Below are positions 1 through 7,383 of a stretch of DNA of 17,732 nt, piece by piece. This DNA is from JAWLBW01 sp041687475. GTDB taxonomy: Bacteria > J088 > JAWLBW01. Position 1 is the first letter of the stretch; every line of letters starts with the position of its first letter. A model generated the notes under the pieces. The model searched no databases. It was given only the letters and a program-made list of their open reading frames with translations, and was not told the origin of the DNA. Location: contig JAWLBW010000063.1 in assembly GCA_041687475.1 (NCBI GenBank), positions 1-17,732 on the forward strand, read 5' to 3'. The translations under genes were made by a program, and so were the position numbers.

Positions 1-97
1 GACAACGCGCATACTCCTCATCTCCTCGCCCCCTTGCACTCTCCCCTTTCACCCACGCGGAAAGAACTTCCCAAAGCGCTCCCTGTTGTCTTTTATT

Positions 98-127
98 TTG
101 CAATCGCCCCCCCCCGTCCGGTATGCT
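98..127 (+). promoter_or_regulatory. Candidate promoter of the V4R operon with poly-C spacer
   Basis: A -35-like TTGCAA (98-103, 4 of 6 matches) and a -10-like TATGCT (122-127, 4 of 6) are separated by 18 bases. They lie about 50 bases before the first gene of the three-gene operon. The spacer contains nine consecutive C (107-115). Both boxes were found by eye and each is only a partial match, so this is a moderate call. Confidence 0.4.
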
Positions 128-174
128 ACGGACTGCGGAATCCGGAACAGCTCTGACCAACCGAGCGCACAGCC

Positions 175-543
175 ATGGGCATCATCATCGCACCCGGCGT
201 AGAGGCCGCCATCGAGCTCGATTGCCACAAGGAACCCCGCGTGCTGCACCTGCGGGCACGCGAGGCCATGTCGACTGAACTGTTCTCCTTCTTTGCCTCA
301 CTGGGCGAAGCCCACCGGTTTACCCCGACCTTTTACTGGGTCGAGGTACCCGGGCTCTGCAAGCTGTACGTCAACGCCGACCGCATCGTACGTATCATCT
401 TCCGCAAGCAGGTCGACAGGCGCACCATTTACGAGTTTCTTGCACACTGCGGCGCCATTCTGCACGGTCGCGAGTCGACCTTTCGCTACTCACCGCCATC
501 AACGACGGAACCATGTCAGACACCAATCTTTACGACATGTTGA
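175..543 (+). CDS. Unknown 122-residue protein, first gene of V4R operon
   Basis: I do not recognise this family. The 122-residue protein is a mixed hydrophobic/charged soluble protein with no signal peptide or membrane segment. Its middle (about residues 56-100) has alternating hydrophobic and basic residues that look like strands followed by a helix containing TIYEFLAHC. Codon use (mostly G or C in third position) matches the neighbours up to about residue 105. The last 17 residues (Ser/Pro/Thr-rich) overlap the next gene by 31 bases. The ATG at 175 is preferred because coding-like codon use begins there, although it has only a weak GAG upstream; an internal ATG at 268 is possible. The tight linkage to the next two genes suggests co-translation and a shared role, which is inference. 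Confidence 0.6.
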   Translation: MGIIIAPGVEAAIELDCHKEPRVLHLRAREAMSTELFSFFASLGEAHRFTPTFYWVEVPGLCKLYVNADRIVRIIFRKQVDRRTIYEFLAHCGAILHGRESTFRYSPPSTTEPCQTPIFTTC

Positions 544-713
544 AACAGATCGAAGCTTCGGCCGGCTCGGGCATGAACGGCCGCCTGCTGCGTACCCGGC
601 TCATGCTGAAGTTGGGCGTAAACCCCGACAGCATTACGCCCGACATGGTCGACCCCAAGCTGGCGCAAGCTCTACGTGAGTTTGCCGAAGAACACCTTTC
701 CCTGAAACTTTGA
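513..713 (+). CDS. Unknown 66-residue helical protein in V4R operon
   Basis: This small soluble protein is not recognised. It is probably all-helical: an amphipathic N-terminal helix (about 4-17), a Gly/Ser turn, a basic helix (about 21-34), and a C-terminal acidic helix (about 47-63). There are no cysteines and no membrane segment. A GGA lies three bases before the ATG. It overlaps the upstream gene by 31 bases and stops seven bases before the tandem-V4R gene, so the three are almost certainly one transcript. A small partner or adaptor of the V4R protein is the simplest guess, with no motif to prove it. Confidence 0.65.
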   Translation: MSDTNLYDMLKQIEASAGSGMNGRLLRTRLMLKLGVNPDSITPDMVDPKLAQALREFAEEHLSLKL

Positions 714-720
714 GTACATC

Positions 721-1947
721 ATGAGCGCTATCTGGGAACAGCCTTTCGGCCTGGCCGTGCTGGGTCGTGAACCGCACGTTTTTCACTGCCATCACTACAA
801 TTGCTACCTGCAGAGCGTCATTGAAGAACCCGATTACCTCGACGGAAAACGCATTCTGTTCGAAGCGGCCGAAGAAGTAGCCGCGGCACAGTTGCCGGTA
901 CTTTTCGCCGACGGCGACGCCGCCGCGAAGCTGAGTCGGGGCGCCGAGCACTTTCGCCGGTTGGGCTTCGGCCTCCTTTCCACCCAGGCTCTCGGCCCCG
1001 ACGGAGGCACGGCCACGGTGGCCATGTCGCATTACGGCTACGGGTGGAAGTCACGCTTCGGTACCCGCCAGACGCCTGCCTGCCACTTCGTTCGCGGCTA
1101 CCTTGCCGGGCTGACCGCCCACGCCTTCGGCGCCGCCCCCGGCAGCTATGACGTAGAGGAAACCGCCTGCATGGCCCAGGGCGCCGACAAGTGTGAGTTT
1201 CGCGTGGTCAGAGGAAGCGGTCGTACCGTGGCCACATCGGTTTCGACCGGAACGCTGATCGACGGATTGTCTTCAAAGCCGCGCAGCACGGGCAACATCG
1301 ACGAAGCCGCCGTACTCTCGGCCCTCGCCGGCATGCCGCTCGAGGGAAATGAAGAAGGCATGGTGGGTGCTTTCGGCGTGTACCTGACGCGGCATTACGC
1401 CAATTACTACAATCGCGTCTGTTATGCTTTTTCCCATGCGCTTCAGCAGGCGCGGGGCGCCGAAATGGCGGTCATGGCCGACGCCCTGCTGGTCGAAGCC
1501 GGCCACATCTGCGCCTTTCACACATTCGGCGGCATCATGCAGTCGCCCGAGTGGGAGGGCCTCATCGCCCCCATGATTCAGGATCGCGAAGACTGGGTCT
1601 ACGGCATTACCTCGGTGGTGAACGCGCTCGGCTGGGGCCGGTGGACGGTCGACGAGATTCAGCCCGGCAAACGGCTCGCCGTCAGCATCGAGGGCAGCTA
1701 CGAAAGCAACGGCTACCTGGCCATGTACGGTAAGGCCGATCGCGGCCAATGCCACCTGGCCCGGGGCGGCGTGGCCGGCATCATGAATCTGCTTTACCAC
1801 GGCGACGTCACGCAGGGTCTGACGCTCGACACCTCGACCTACAATCGACTGTTCTCGACCGACTCATCATTCTACGCCGAGGAAATCACCTGTCGGTCAA
1901 AGGGCGATTCTGTCTGCACGTTCGTGGCCGAACCCACTCGCTTCTGA
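721..1947 (+). CDS. Tandem V4R (4-vinyl reductase-like) domain protein
   Basis: The 408-residue soluble protein carries two copies of a V4R-like unit. The first (about 20-165) ends in YDVEETACMAQGADKCEF (Cys150, Cys158). The second (about 210-404) ends in FYAEEITCRSKGDSVCTF (Cys391, Cys399). This acidic-Cys-x-x-x-G-D-x-x-C-x-F ending is the hallmark of V4R. V4R domains are ligand-binding folds related to those in BchJ and in XylR-type sensors of aromatic compounds, so small-molecule binding or sensing is likely; the ligand is unknown. The N-terminus has a striking FHCHHYNC (His22, Cys23, His24, His25, Cys28) that could bind metal or cofactor. No DNA-binding or output domain is present, so any signal must pass through a partner, perhaps one of the two small upstream proteins. 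The GAG of the SD-like sequence overlaps the stop codon of the gene before. A hairpin terminator follows at 2068. Confidence 0.8.
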   Translation: MSAIWEQPFGLAVLGREPHVFHCHHYNCYLQSVIEEPDYLDGKRILFEAAEEVAAAQLPVLFADGDAAAKLSRGAEHFRRLGFGLLSTQALGPDGGTATVAMSHYGYGWKSRFGTRQTPACHFVRGYLAGLTAHAFGAAPGSYDVEETACMAQGADKCEFRVVRGSGRTVATSVSTGTLIDGLSSKPRSTGNIDEAAVLSALAGMPLEGNEEGMVGAFGVYLTRHYANYYNRVCYAFSHALQQARGAEMAVMADALLVEAGHICAFHTFGGIMQSPEWEGLIAPMIQDREDWVYGITSVVNALGWGRWTVDEIQPGKRLAVSIEGSYESNGYLAMYGKADRGQCHLARGGVAGIMNLLYHGDVTQGLTLDTSTYNRLFSTDSSFYAEEITCRSKGDSVCTFVAEPTRF

Positions 1948-2004
1948 CGCGAGGGCAAACGTCTTATGCCCAAACCGTAACGCGCTACACGGCCATACAC
2001 ACGA

Positions 2005-2027
2005 GGGCCGAGCGCGCGACTCGGCCC
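2005..2027 (+). other. Strong stem-loop in 3' region of V4R transcript
   Basis: GGGCCGAG (2005-2012) and CTCGGCCC (2020-2027) form a perfect 8-bp GC-rich stem with a 7-base loop. No T run follows, so it is not by itself an intrinsic terminator. It sits between the stop codon of the V4R gene and the real terminator and may protect the 3' end of the mRNA. Confidence 0.5.
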
Positions 2028-2067
2028 CCCTCGCAACAGCCGCAAGTATCTCGGCTTGCCTGCAACG

Positions 2068-2101
2068 AACCCTTCCTCCTTCACAGGTGGAAGGGTTTTT
2101 T
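2068..2101 (+). terminator. Intrinsic terminator of the V4R operon
   Basis: AACCCTTCC (2068-2076) pairs perfectly with GGAAGGGTT (2089-2097) over 9 bp with a 12-base loop, and the second arm runs into six T (2096-2101). It lies about 120 bases after the stop codon of the V4R gene and reads correctly on the plus strand. Confidence 0.85.
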
Positions 2102-2169
2102 CGTGTGCGAATCAAACGGGAACGGCATACCATCTCATTCTTCCGTTCTTTCCGGGGGCCACGACCGGT

Positions 2170-2355
2170 CTAATGCGGAAGATCACCCTGGCCGTCAGGC
2201 GCGGCCATCTCTTCCAGCTCAAACAAGGCCCTGTCGAAGACCTGCACGAGTCGTCGGAACTCATCCATGGAAAGGTGAAGGTCGGCCCCGCTCAAACGGA
2301 CACGAACACAGTCAGGACCACAGCGGGAAATGCGAAGGCGGGATAACGCAGACAT
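2170..2355 (-). CDS. Small CxxxC protein under a Fur-type promoter
   Basis: The 61-residue protein has basic strand-like segments around Cys12-x3-Cys16, then LSGADLHLSMDEFRRL and an amphipathic helix (about 29-50), ending in a short acidic tail. The layout (cysteine pair, a strand, an LSMDEF helix) recalls the small DUF6686-like proteins of Bacteroidota, which I know as iron-regulated; this likeness is from memory and weak. The frame stays open up to 2475, but I place the start at the ATG at 2353-2355 because a good promoter and a Fur-box-like palindrome lie just upstream, giving a leader of about 20 bases with GAG as a weak SD. It is convergent to the V4R operon. The function is unknown; a role in the iron-starvation response is inferred only from the operator. 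Confidence 0.55.
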   Translation of the reverse strand: MSALSRLRISRCGPDCVRVRLSGADLHLSMDEFRRLVQVFDRALFELEEMAAPDGQGDLPH

Positions 2356-2363
2356 GAAAGCTC

Positions 2364-2382
2364 GAAAATGACAACCATTTTC
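2364..2382 (-). promoter_or_regulatory. Fur-box-like operator
   Basis: The 19-bp sequence GAAAATGACAACCATTTTC is an inverted repeat (GAAAATG, 5-base centre, CATTTTC). Compared by eye with the classical Fur box GATAATGATAATCATTATC it matches at 15 of 19 positions. It covers the predicted transcription start of the 61-residue gene, the usual position for iron-dependent repression. Confidence 0.65.
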
Positions 2383-2412
2383 ATTTTGCAGAAAAAACCC
2401 TTCCTTTGTCAA
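2383..2412 (-). promoter_or_regulatory. Sigma-70-type promoter of the small CxxxC gene
   Basis: Read on the minus strand, a perfect TTGACA (plus coordinates 2407-2412) is followed after 18 bases by CAAAAT (2383-2388, 4 of 6 to TATAAT). The predicted start near 2376 lies inside the Fur-like palindrome, about 21 bases before the ATG. Confidence 0.6.
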
Positions 2413-2545
2413 CCGAAATGCGACCACGCCCGAAGAGAGTCGGCACCTGCAGAGACTGCCGCGAGTCTCACTCAAGGAAACTCACCGACCACACCGCCTC
2501 GATGTGGCTCCCCTTTTCCCTTGTGCGTCAGGCTATGCTGAACAA

Positions 2546-2579
2546 CAAAGGGGAAGAGACCGAAGCCCCTTCCCCTTTG
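2546..2579 (-). terminator. Terminator of metG
   Basis: CAAAGGGGAAG (2546-2556) and CTTCCCCTTTG (2569-2579) form a perfect 11-bp stem with a 12-base loop. On the minus strand it begins 24 bases after the metG stop codon and is followed by TTGTTGTTC, a T-rich tail. The remaining 2413-2545 stretch holds nothing else that I can identify. Confidence 0.75.
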
Positions 2580-2602
2580 AGAGAATCGTACCTTTGCACC
2601 GC

Positions 2603-4567
<1,965 letters not shown>

Positions 4568-4590
4568 GCGCTCGCTCCTGTCGAAGGCCG

Positions 4591-4603
4591 GCGGCTCGGC
4601 CGC
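4591..4603 (-). other. Small stem-loop in metG leader
   Basis: GCGGC (4591-4595) and GCCGC (4599-4603) form a 5-bp stem with a 3-base loop in the predicted metG 5' leader, about 15 bases before the SD. It is too short to call a regulatory structure. Confidence 0.3.
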
Positions 4604-4617
4604 AGAGTAATCCTTTC

Positions 4618-4647
4618 ATTGTAACGAGCGGGCTTGTCTTTGGACAA
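4618..4647 (-). promoter_or_regulatory. Candidate metG promoter
   Basis: On the minus strand TTGTCC (4642-4647, 4 of 6) and TACAAT (4618-4623, 5 of 6) are 18 bases apart. The predicted start lies near 4611, leaving a leader of about 44 bases before the GTG of metG. The spacer is one arm of the palindrome at 4624-4657. Confidence 0.5.
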
Positions 4648-4657
4648 GCCCGCTCGT
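4624..4657. repeat. Perfect 15-bp inverted repeat between DUF429 gene and metG
   Basis: ACGAGCGGGCTTGTC (4624-4638) is followed after four bases (TTTG) by its exact complement GACAAGCCCGCTCGT (4643-4657). It could be the terminator of the upstream DUF429 gene, since it would form a very strong RNA hairpin. However, no T run follows on either strand, and it overlaps the candidate metG promoter, so an operator or cruciform site is also possible. Confidence 0.6.
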
Positions 4658-4708
4658 ATCCACAAACCACAATCCATCATCGCTAGCGATACCCCACGCA
4701 GCTCTCCG

Positions 4709-4740
4709 TCTGCCATTCGTCATCTGTAATCTGCCATTCG
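4709..4740. repeat. Direct repeat of TCTGCCATTCG, 21-bp spacing
   Basis: TCTGCCATTCG occurs at 4709-4719 and again at 4730-4740, with related TCATCTG between them. The repeat lies immediately after the end of the DUF429 gene. Together with 4658-4708, where I see nothing, it fills the gap to the palindrome. It belongs to a set of short-word repeats seen in other gaps of this window. Confidence 0.55.
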
Positions 4741-4745
4741 GCGGC

Positions 4746-5663
4746 TCAGCCGCCGACAATCCACCCTTCCTCTTCCAGACAGGTACGGCGCTCTTCCGGC
4801 GACAATTCGGGGGGAAAGGCCAACAACGCCATGAGCTCGCCCGCGGCGTCGGCTTCGGCCAGACGGCGGCTGACGGCCACAACCTGCGCTTCGTCCCTGA
4901 AAAGATACCCGGGTGGCATTTCGGTAAGCCCCGGCCAGATTTCAGCGTGCACGACCAGGGCCCCTTCGGGTGGAATCGCCCGCTCGAAATCGGTTTCAAA
5001 GGGCCATACAAGGCTGGCACCGGCCAGCTCGGGGGCGAAGCGCAGCCGGTGCACGCGGGGAATTCCAGTCAGCCCCTGCCCGCCCACGGAACCGGCGCCG
5101 TTGAGCTTCCATGCAGCGTGAACCCAATGCTTCCGCATACGCAGGCGACGCTCGACCAGGCGATACTCTTCGACATTTCCCCCTGCGGATGTATGTGGCC
5201 CCGGGAAGGCATGAGGAAAGACGCCTCGGCGCCGCTGCACGCCATCGACGATCCGCTTATGCGGAAGTCCCCAGAACGGCCCCCCGTCGCCGCCACTCTG
5301 CAGGTTCAGGCTTCCAGCGACTTCAAAGCGGTTGTTGGCATTTCTCTCATCGTCTTCGAGCATGGCGCACAGCGCCTTCCCCATACGCAGCCAGGCGGGC
5401 CCGCTTCCCCCCAGCTTGAACAGGTCGGCCGTGCCATGGGGATAGCCTTGCACGAAGTCCCACCCCACGAGCACCCGCTCGCCCTTTTCCACCCCATCGC
5501 AAAGACGCTTGTAAAGCCAGTTGAACGCCGCATGACGAGTCGGCAGATTGAACGTCGAGGCGCCCGATTGCCCGGCCGCTACTTCGGCTATCCAGATGCT
5601 GTCGGAGCCCAGACGGGGCACCGAAGCGGCGCTCCAGTCAATCATGAGGTAATGGGTGAACAT
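4746..5663 (-). CDS. DUF429-like protein, RNase H-fold predicted nuclease
   Basis: The 305-residue soluble protein begins MFTHYLMIDWSA and has GWDF (67-70), NRFEVAGSLN (111-120), EYRLVERRLR (166-175), GAGSVGGQGLTGIP (189-202), WPFET (220-224) and HAEIWPG (239-245). From memory these match a DUF429-related family that is sometimes annotated loosely as cobalamin or molybdopterin biosynthesis protein. The conserved acidic residues in IDWSA, GWDF and HAE fit an RNase H-like predicted nuclease fold. No activity is established. The open frame runs up to 6386, but that upstream part is antisense to the Uma2 gene and through repeats. I start at the ATG 5661-5663 with AGGGG just upstream; an ATG at 5643-5645 is the alternative. 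It is divergent from the Uma2 gene. Confidence 0.7.
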   Translation of the reverse strand: MFTHYLMIDWSAASVPRLGSDSIWIAEVAAGQSGASTFNLPTRHAAFNWLYKRLCDGVEKGERVLVGWDFVQGYPHGTADLFKLGGSGPAWLRMGKALCAMLEDDERNANNRFEVAGSLNLQSGGDGGPFWGLPHKRIVDGVQRRRGVFPHAFPGPHTSAGGNVEEYRLVERRLRMRKHWVHAAWKLNGAGSVGGQGLTGIPRVHRLRFAPELAGASLVWPFETDFERAIPPEGALVVHAEIWPGLTEMPPGYLFRDEAQVVAVSRRLAEADAAGELMALLAFPPELSPEERRTCLEEEGWIVGG

Positions 5664-5673
5664 GCCCCTAAAG

Positions 5674-5701
5674 GATCGCAGATCCCAGATCGCAGATCCC
5701 A
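5674..5701. repeat. Two perfect tandem copies of a 14-bp unit
   Basis: GATCGCAGATCCCA is present at 5674-5687 and 5688-5701, directly upstream of the start of the DUF429 gene. Each 14-bp unit is itself two related 7-mers (GATCGCA, GATCCCA), so the underlying period is 7. Confidence 0.75.
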
Positions 5702-5716
5702 GCATTCTCCCGTCTT

Positions 5717-5832
5717 CGTTCCGAATTCCAAGTTCCGCATTTTGCGTTCGTTCCGAATTCCGCGCTTTGTGTTGTTTCCGCGTTCCGCGTTTCAGGTTGT
5801 TTCCGCGTCCGCGTTCCGAGTTCCGCGTTTCC
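5717..5832. repeat. Degenerate TTCCG-word repeat tract
   Basis: The tract is built from the words GTTCCGAATTCC, GTTCCGCGTTT and GTTGTTTCCGCGT. CGTTCCGAATTCC occurs at 5717-5729 and 5749-5761; GTTGTTTCCGCGT occurs at 5771-5783 and 5796-5808. Many further imperfect TTCCGCG copies occur up to 5832. It fills most of the space between the divergent DUF429 and Uma2 genes and has no coding look. Confidence 0.7.
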
Positions 5833-5841
5833 TTCGTGGGT

Positions 5842-5849
5842 GCTATACT
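5842..5849 (+). promoter_or_regulatory. Extended -10 element of the Uma2 gene
   Basis: TGCTATACT (5841-5849) is an extended -10 (TG-n-TATACT, 5 of 6 in the hexamer). No good -35 lies at the right distance. The expected start seven bases downstream is the A of the ATG at 5856, and no SD is visible, which suggests a leaderless mRNA. Confidence 0.5.
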
Positions 5850-5855
5850 TCGTGC

Positions 5856-6416
5856 ATGACGGTCGAAACCTTCATCAGCGAAGACGAGTACCTGATTCGC
5901 GAGCCCGAGGCCGCCTACAAGAGCGAGTTTCGTAACGGCCGCGTCGTTGCCATGACCGGCGCCAGCCCGGCGCACAGCCTCATAACCGGCAACGTATTCA
6001 GCGAAATTCACTACCAATTGAAAAATCGCCCATGCCGGGTGTTCACCTCCGACACCCGCATCAAAGTCGAACGGGCCCACCTCTACACCTATCCGGATCT
6101 CAGCGTGGTCTGCGAAGAGCCCCGCTTCGACCGTCGCGACAGGCACGCCCTCATCAACCCCACGCTCATTGTGGAAGTGCTTTCGCCCAGCACCGAGGCC
6201 TACGATCGCGGCCAGAAATTTTGCTGGTACCGGCAACTGTCGTCGCTGCGGGAATACGTCCTTGTCGCGCAGGACAGCGTCTGCGTCGAGCGCTTCTCCA
6301 AGGGGGAAGACGGAGAGTGGACTTCGACCCGGGTGGAAGATATGGCGGATGCCATCGACCTGCCCGCCATCGGCTGCCGCCTTCATCTCGCCGACGTATA
6401 CGCGAAAACACGCTAA
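5856..6416 (+). CDS. Uma2 family (DUF820) endonuclease-like protein
   Basis: The 186-residue soluble protein has the Uma2 layout of a PD-(D/E)xK nuclease fold: an early Glu in YKSEFRNGRVVAM (Glu24), TYPDLSVVCE (Asp81), NPTLIVEVLSPSTEAYDRGQ (Glu107), then Lys121 and LREYVLVAQD. The putative metal-binding residues are all present. The biological role of Uma2 proteins is largely unknown. They are often found as many paralogues per genome, and a restriction or mobile-element link has been proposed but not shown here. The start ATG follows an extended -10 by six bases with no SD. The longer open frame from 4947 is antisense to the DUF429 gene and is rejected. No methylase or toxin partner is adjacent. 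Confidence 0.9.
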   Translation: MTVETFISEDEYLIREPEAAYKSEFRNGRVVAMTGASPAHSLITGNVFSEIHYQLKNRPCRVFTSDTRIKVERAHLYTYPDLSVVCEEPRFDRRDRHALINPTLIVEVLSPSTEAYDRGQKFCWYRQLSSLREYVLVAQDSVCVERFSKGEDGEWTSTRVEDMADAIDLPAIGCRLHLADVYAKTR

Positions 6417-6424
6417 CTACCTGG

Positions 6425-6535
6425 AAATATTGGCGGGTGGCGGCTTACGAACGGGAGCCCGGCTTCCGACCGGCGTGATTTGTAGCCCCCGAGGGGCCGA
6501 TGCCCCCTCTTCCACAGTACGGGGCGACATATGCT
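6425..6535. repeat. Dyad-rich REP-like intergenic element
   Basis: The gap after the Uma2 gene contains overlapping imperfect dyads. One is GGGAGCC with GGCTTCC (around 6455-6470, one G-T pair); another is CCCC-GA-GGGG (around 6486-6496); several GCCCC/GGGGC words lie between 6485 and 6525. The composition and the phrase around CGGGAGCCCGGCTTCC resemble REP-type dispersed palindromes known from other genomes. Whether it is repeated here cannot be told from one copy, and it might only be a poor terminator for the Uma2 gene. Confidence 0.35.
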
Positions 6536-6555
6536 TCGGGTAATCAATCGGGTAA
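6536..6555. repeat. Short direct repeat TCGGGTAA
   Basis: TCGGGTAA occurs at 6536-6543 and 6548-6555, a period of 12. It is short and could be chance, but it adjoins the 14-bp repeat that follows in the same gap. Confidence 0.35.
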
Positions 6556-6577
6556 CGTTCCTGTACTTGTTCCGGCG

Positions 6578-6605
6578 ACCGACGTCCGACTACCGACGTC
6601 CAGCG
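6578..6605. repeat. Two 14-bp repeat units (ACCGACGTCC core)
   Basis: ACCGACGTCCGACT (6578-6591) is followed directly by ACCGACGTCCAGCG (6592-6605), sharing the first ten bases, and then ACCAT starts a third partial copy. The period is 14, the same as the tract at 5674, but with a different word. The rest of the gap up to the cysH promoter shows nothing else apart from a run of seven C at 6642-6648. Confidence 0.6.
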
Positions 6606-6659
6606 ACCATCCTCCATCAATCCCGACCATTCTACATGGTGCCCCCCCAGACACGCAGA

Positions 6660-6668
6660 TGCTAAGAT
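6660..6668 (+). promoter_or_regulatory. Candidate extended -10 of cysH
   Basis: TGCTAAGAT (6660-6668) has the TGn extension and a hexamer matching TATAAT at 4 of 6 positions, 24 bases before the ATG of cysH. No -35 is evident; the region where it should lie overlaps seven C (6642-6648). Confidence 0.35.
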
Positions 6669-6692
6669 AAACCAAGCACTTTGGGTGACACC

Positions 6693-7379
6693 ATGATAAA
6701 ACAAGACCGAATCAGTAATGCTTCCGAAAGCCTGGAAGCACTCTCGCCGCAAGAGGTCATTCGGTGGGCCGTCGATACGTTCGGCGATAAGCTGGCCGTC
6801 GGTACGTCGCTGGGCGCCGAGGCAATGGTCATCATGGATCTTGTCATGCGCGAAAATCCCGACGTGCCCTTCGTCTTTCTCGACACCGACTTTCACTTCG
6901 CCGATACCCTGGGCCTGCTCGAAAAGGTGCGCGCGCGCTACAAGCCGAACCTCATCGTGGCCCGTCCCGAACTGTCGCCCGCCGAACAGGCTGCGCGGTA
7001 CGGTGATCAGCTGTTTTTCAGTGATCCCGGTCAGTGCTGCGAATTGCGTAAAATCGGCCCCATGCGAAAGACCCTGGCACCCTTCGATGCGTGGATCACC
7101 GGCATGCGCCGTGACCAGAATCACTTTCGCGCCGGCCTGGGTAAGGCTCTCTGGGACACGAAGTTCGACCTCATCAAGGTAAACCCGATTGCTTCCTGGT
7201 CGTGGGACGATGTGTGGAATTACCTCGAGGCCAACGACGTGCCTTACAATCGGCTGCATATGATGGGATACCTGAGTATCGGGTGCGCGCCGTGTACTCA
7301 GCCCGTAAAGCCGGGCGAAGACCCCCGCTCTGGTCGCTGGAGCGGCTTTGACAAAACGGAGTGCGGCCTGCATAAATAA
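6693..7379 (+). CDS. cysH: Assimilatory adenylyl-sulfate (APS) reductase
   Basis: Cytosolic enzyme that reduces APS (or PAPS) to sulfite with thioredoxin in sulfate assimilation. The 228-residue protein has a PAPS-reductase fold with a P-loop-like GTSLGAEAMV (37-46) and FLDTDFHF (62-69). The four cysteines of the [4Fe-4S] cluster are Cys115-Cys116 and Cys198-x-x-Cys201, which mark the APS-type bacterial enzyme rather than the E. coli PAPS type. The catalytic cysteine is in ECGLH near the end (Cys224). I choose the ATG at 6693 with GGGTG upstream; a TTG at 6681 is in frame but has no SD. It is followed four bases later by a dehydrogenase gene. No ATP sulfurylase or sulfite reductase is in the window. 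Confidence 0.95.
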   Translation: MIKQDRISNASESLEALSPQEVIRWAVDTFGDKLAVGTSLGAEAMVIMDLVMRENPDVPFVFLDTDFHFADTLGLLEKVRARYKPNLIVARPELSPAEQAARYGDQLFFSDPGQCCELRKIGPMRKTLAPFDAWITGMRRDQNHFRAGLGKALWDTKFDLIKVNPIASWSWDDVWNYLEANDVPYNRLHMMGYLSIGCAPCTQPVKPGEDPRSGRWSGFDKTECGLHK

Positions 7380-7383
7380 ATGT

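Noticed and set aside
293..679. 128-codon plus-strand frame overlapping the first two genes
   Set aside because: It lies in another frame with a Ser/Pro/Arg-rich product; the 175-543 and 513-713 frames have better codon use and operon spacing.
2356..2475. 40-codon upstream extension of the Fur-controlled small gene
   Set aside because: It would contain the promoter and Fur-like palindrome within coding sequence; the promoter position favours the ATG at 2355.
5664..6386. N-terminal extension of the DUF429 gene
   Set aside because: It is antisense to Uma2 and reads through degenerate repeats, giving a stretch of NSE/RGT-like low-complexity sequence; the true family start is at 5663.
4947..6416. 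489-codon plus-strand frame ending in Uma2
   Set aside because: The first 300 codons are antisense to the DUF429 gene and run through repeat DNA. Only the part from 5856 has family motifs.
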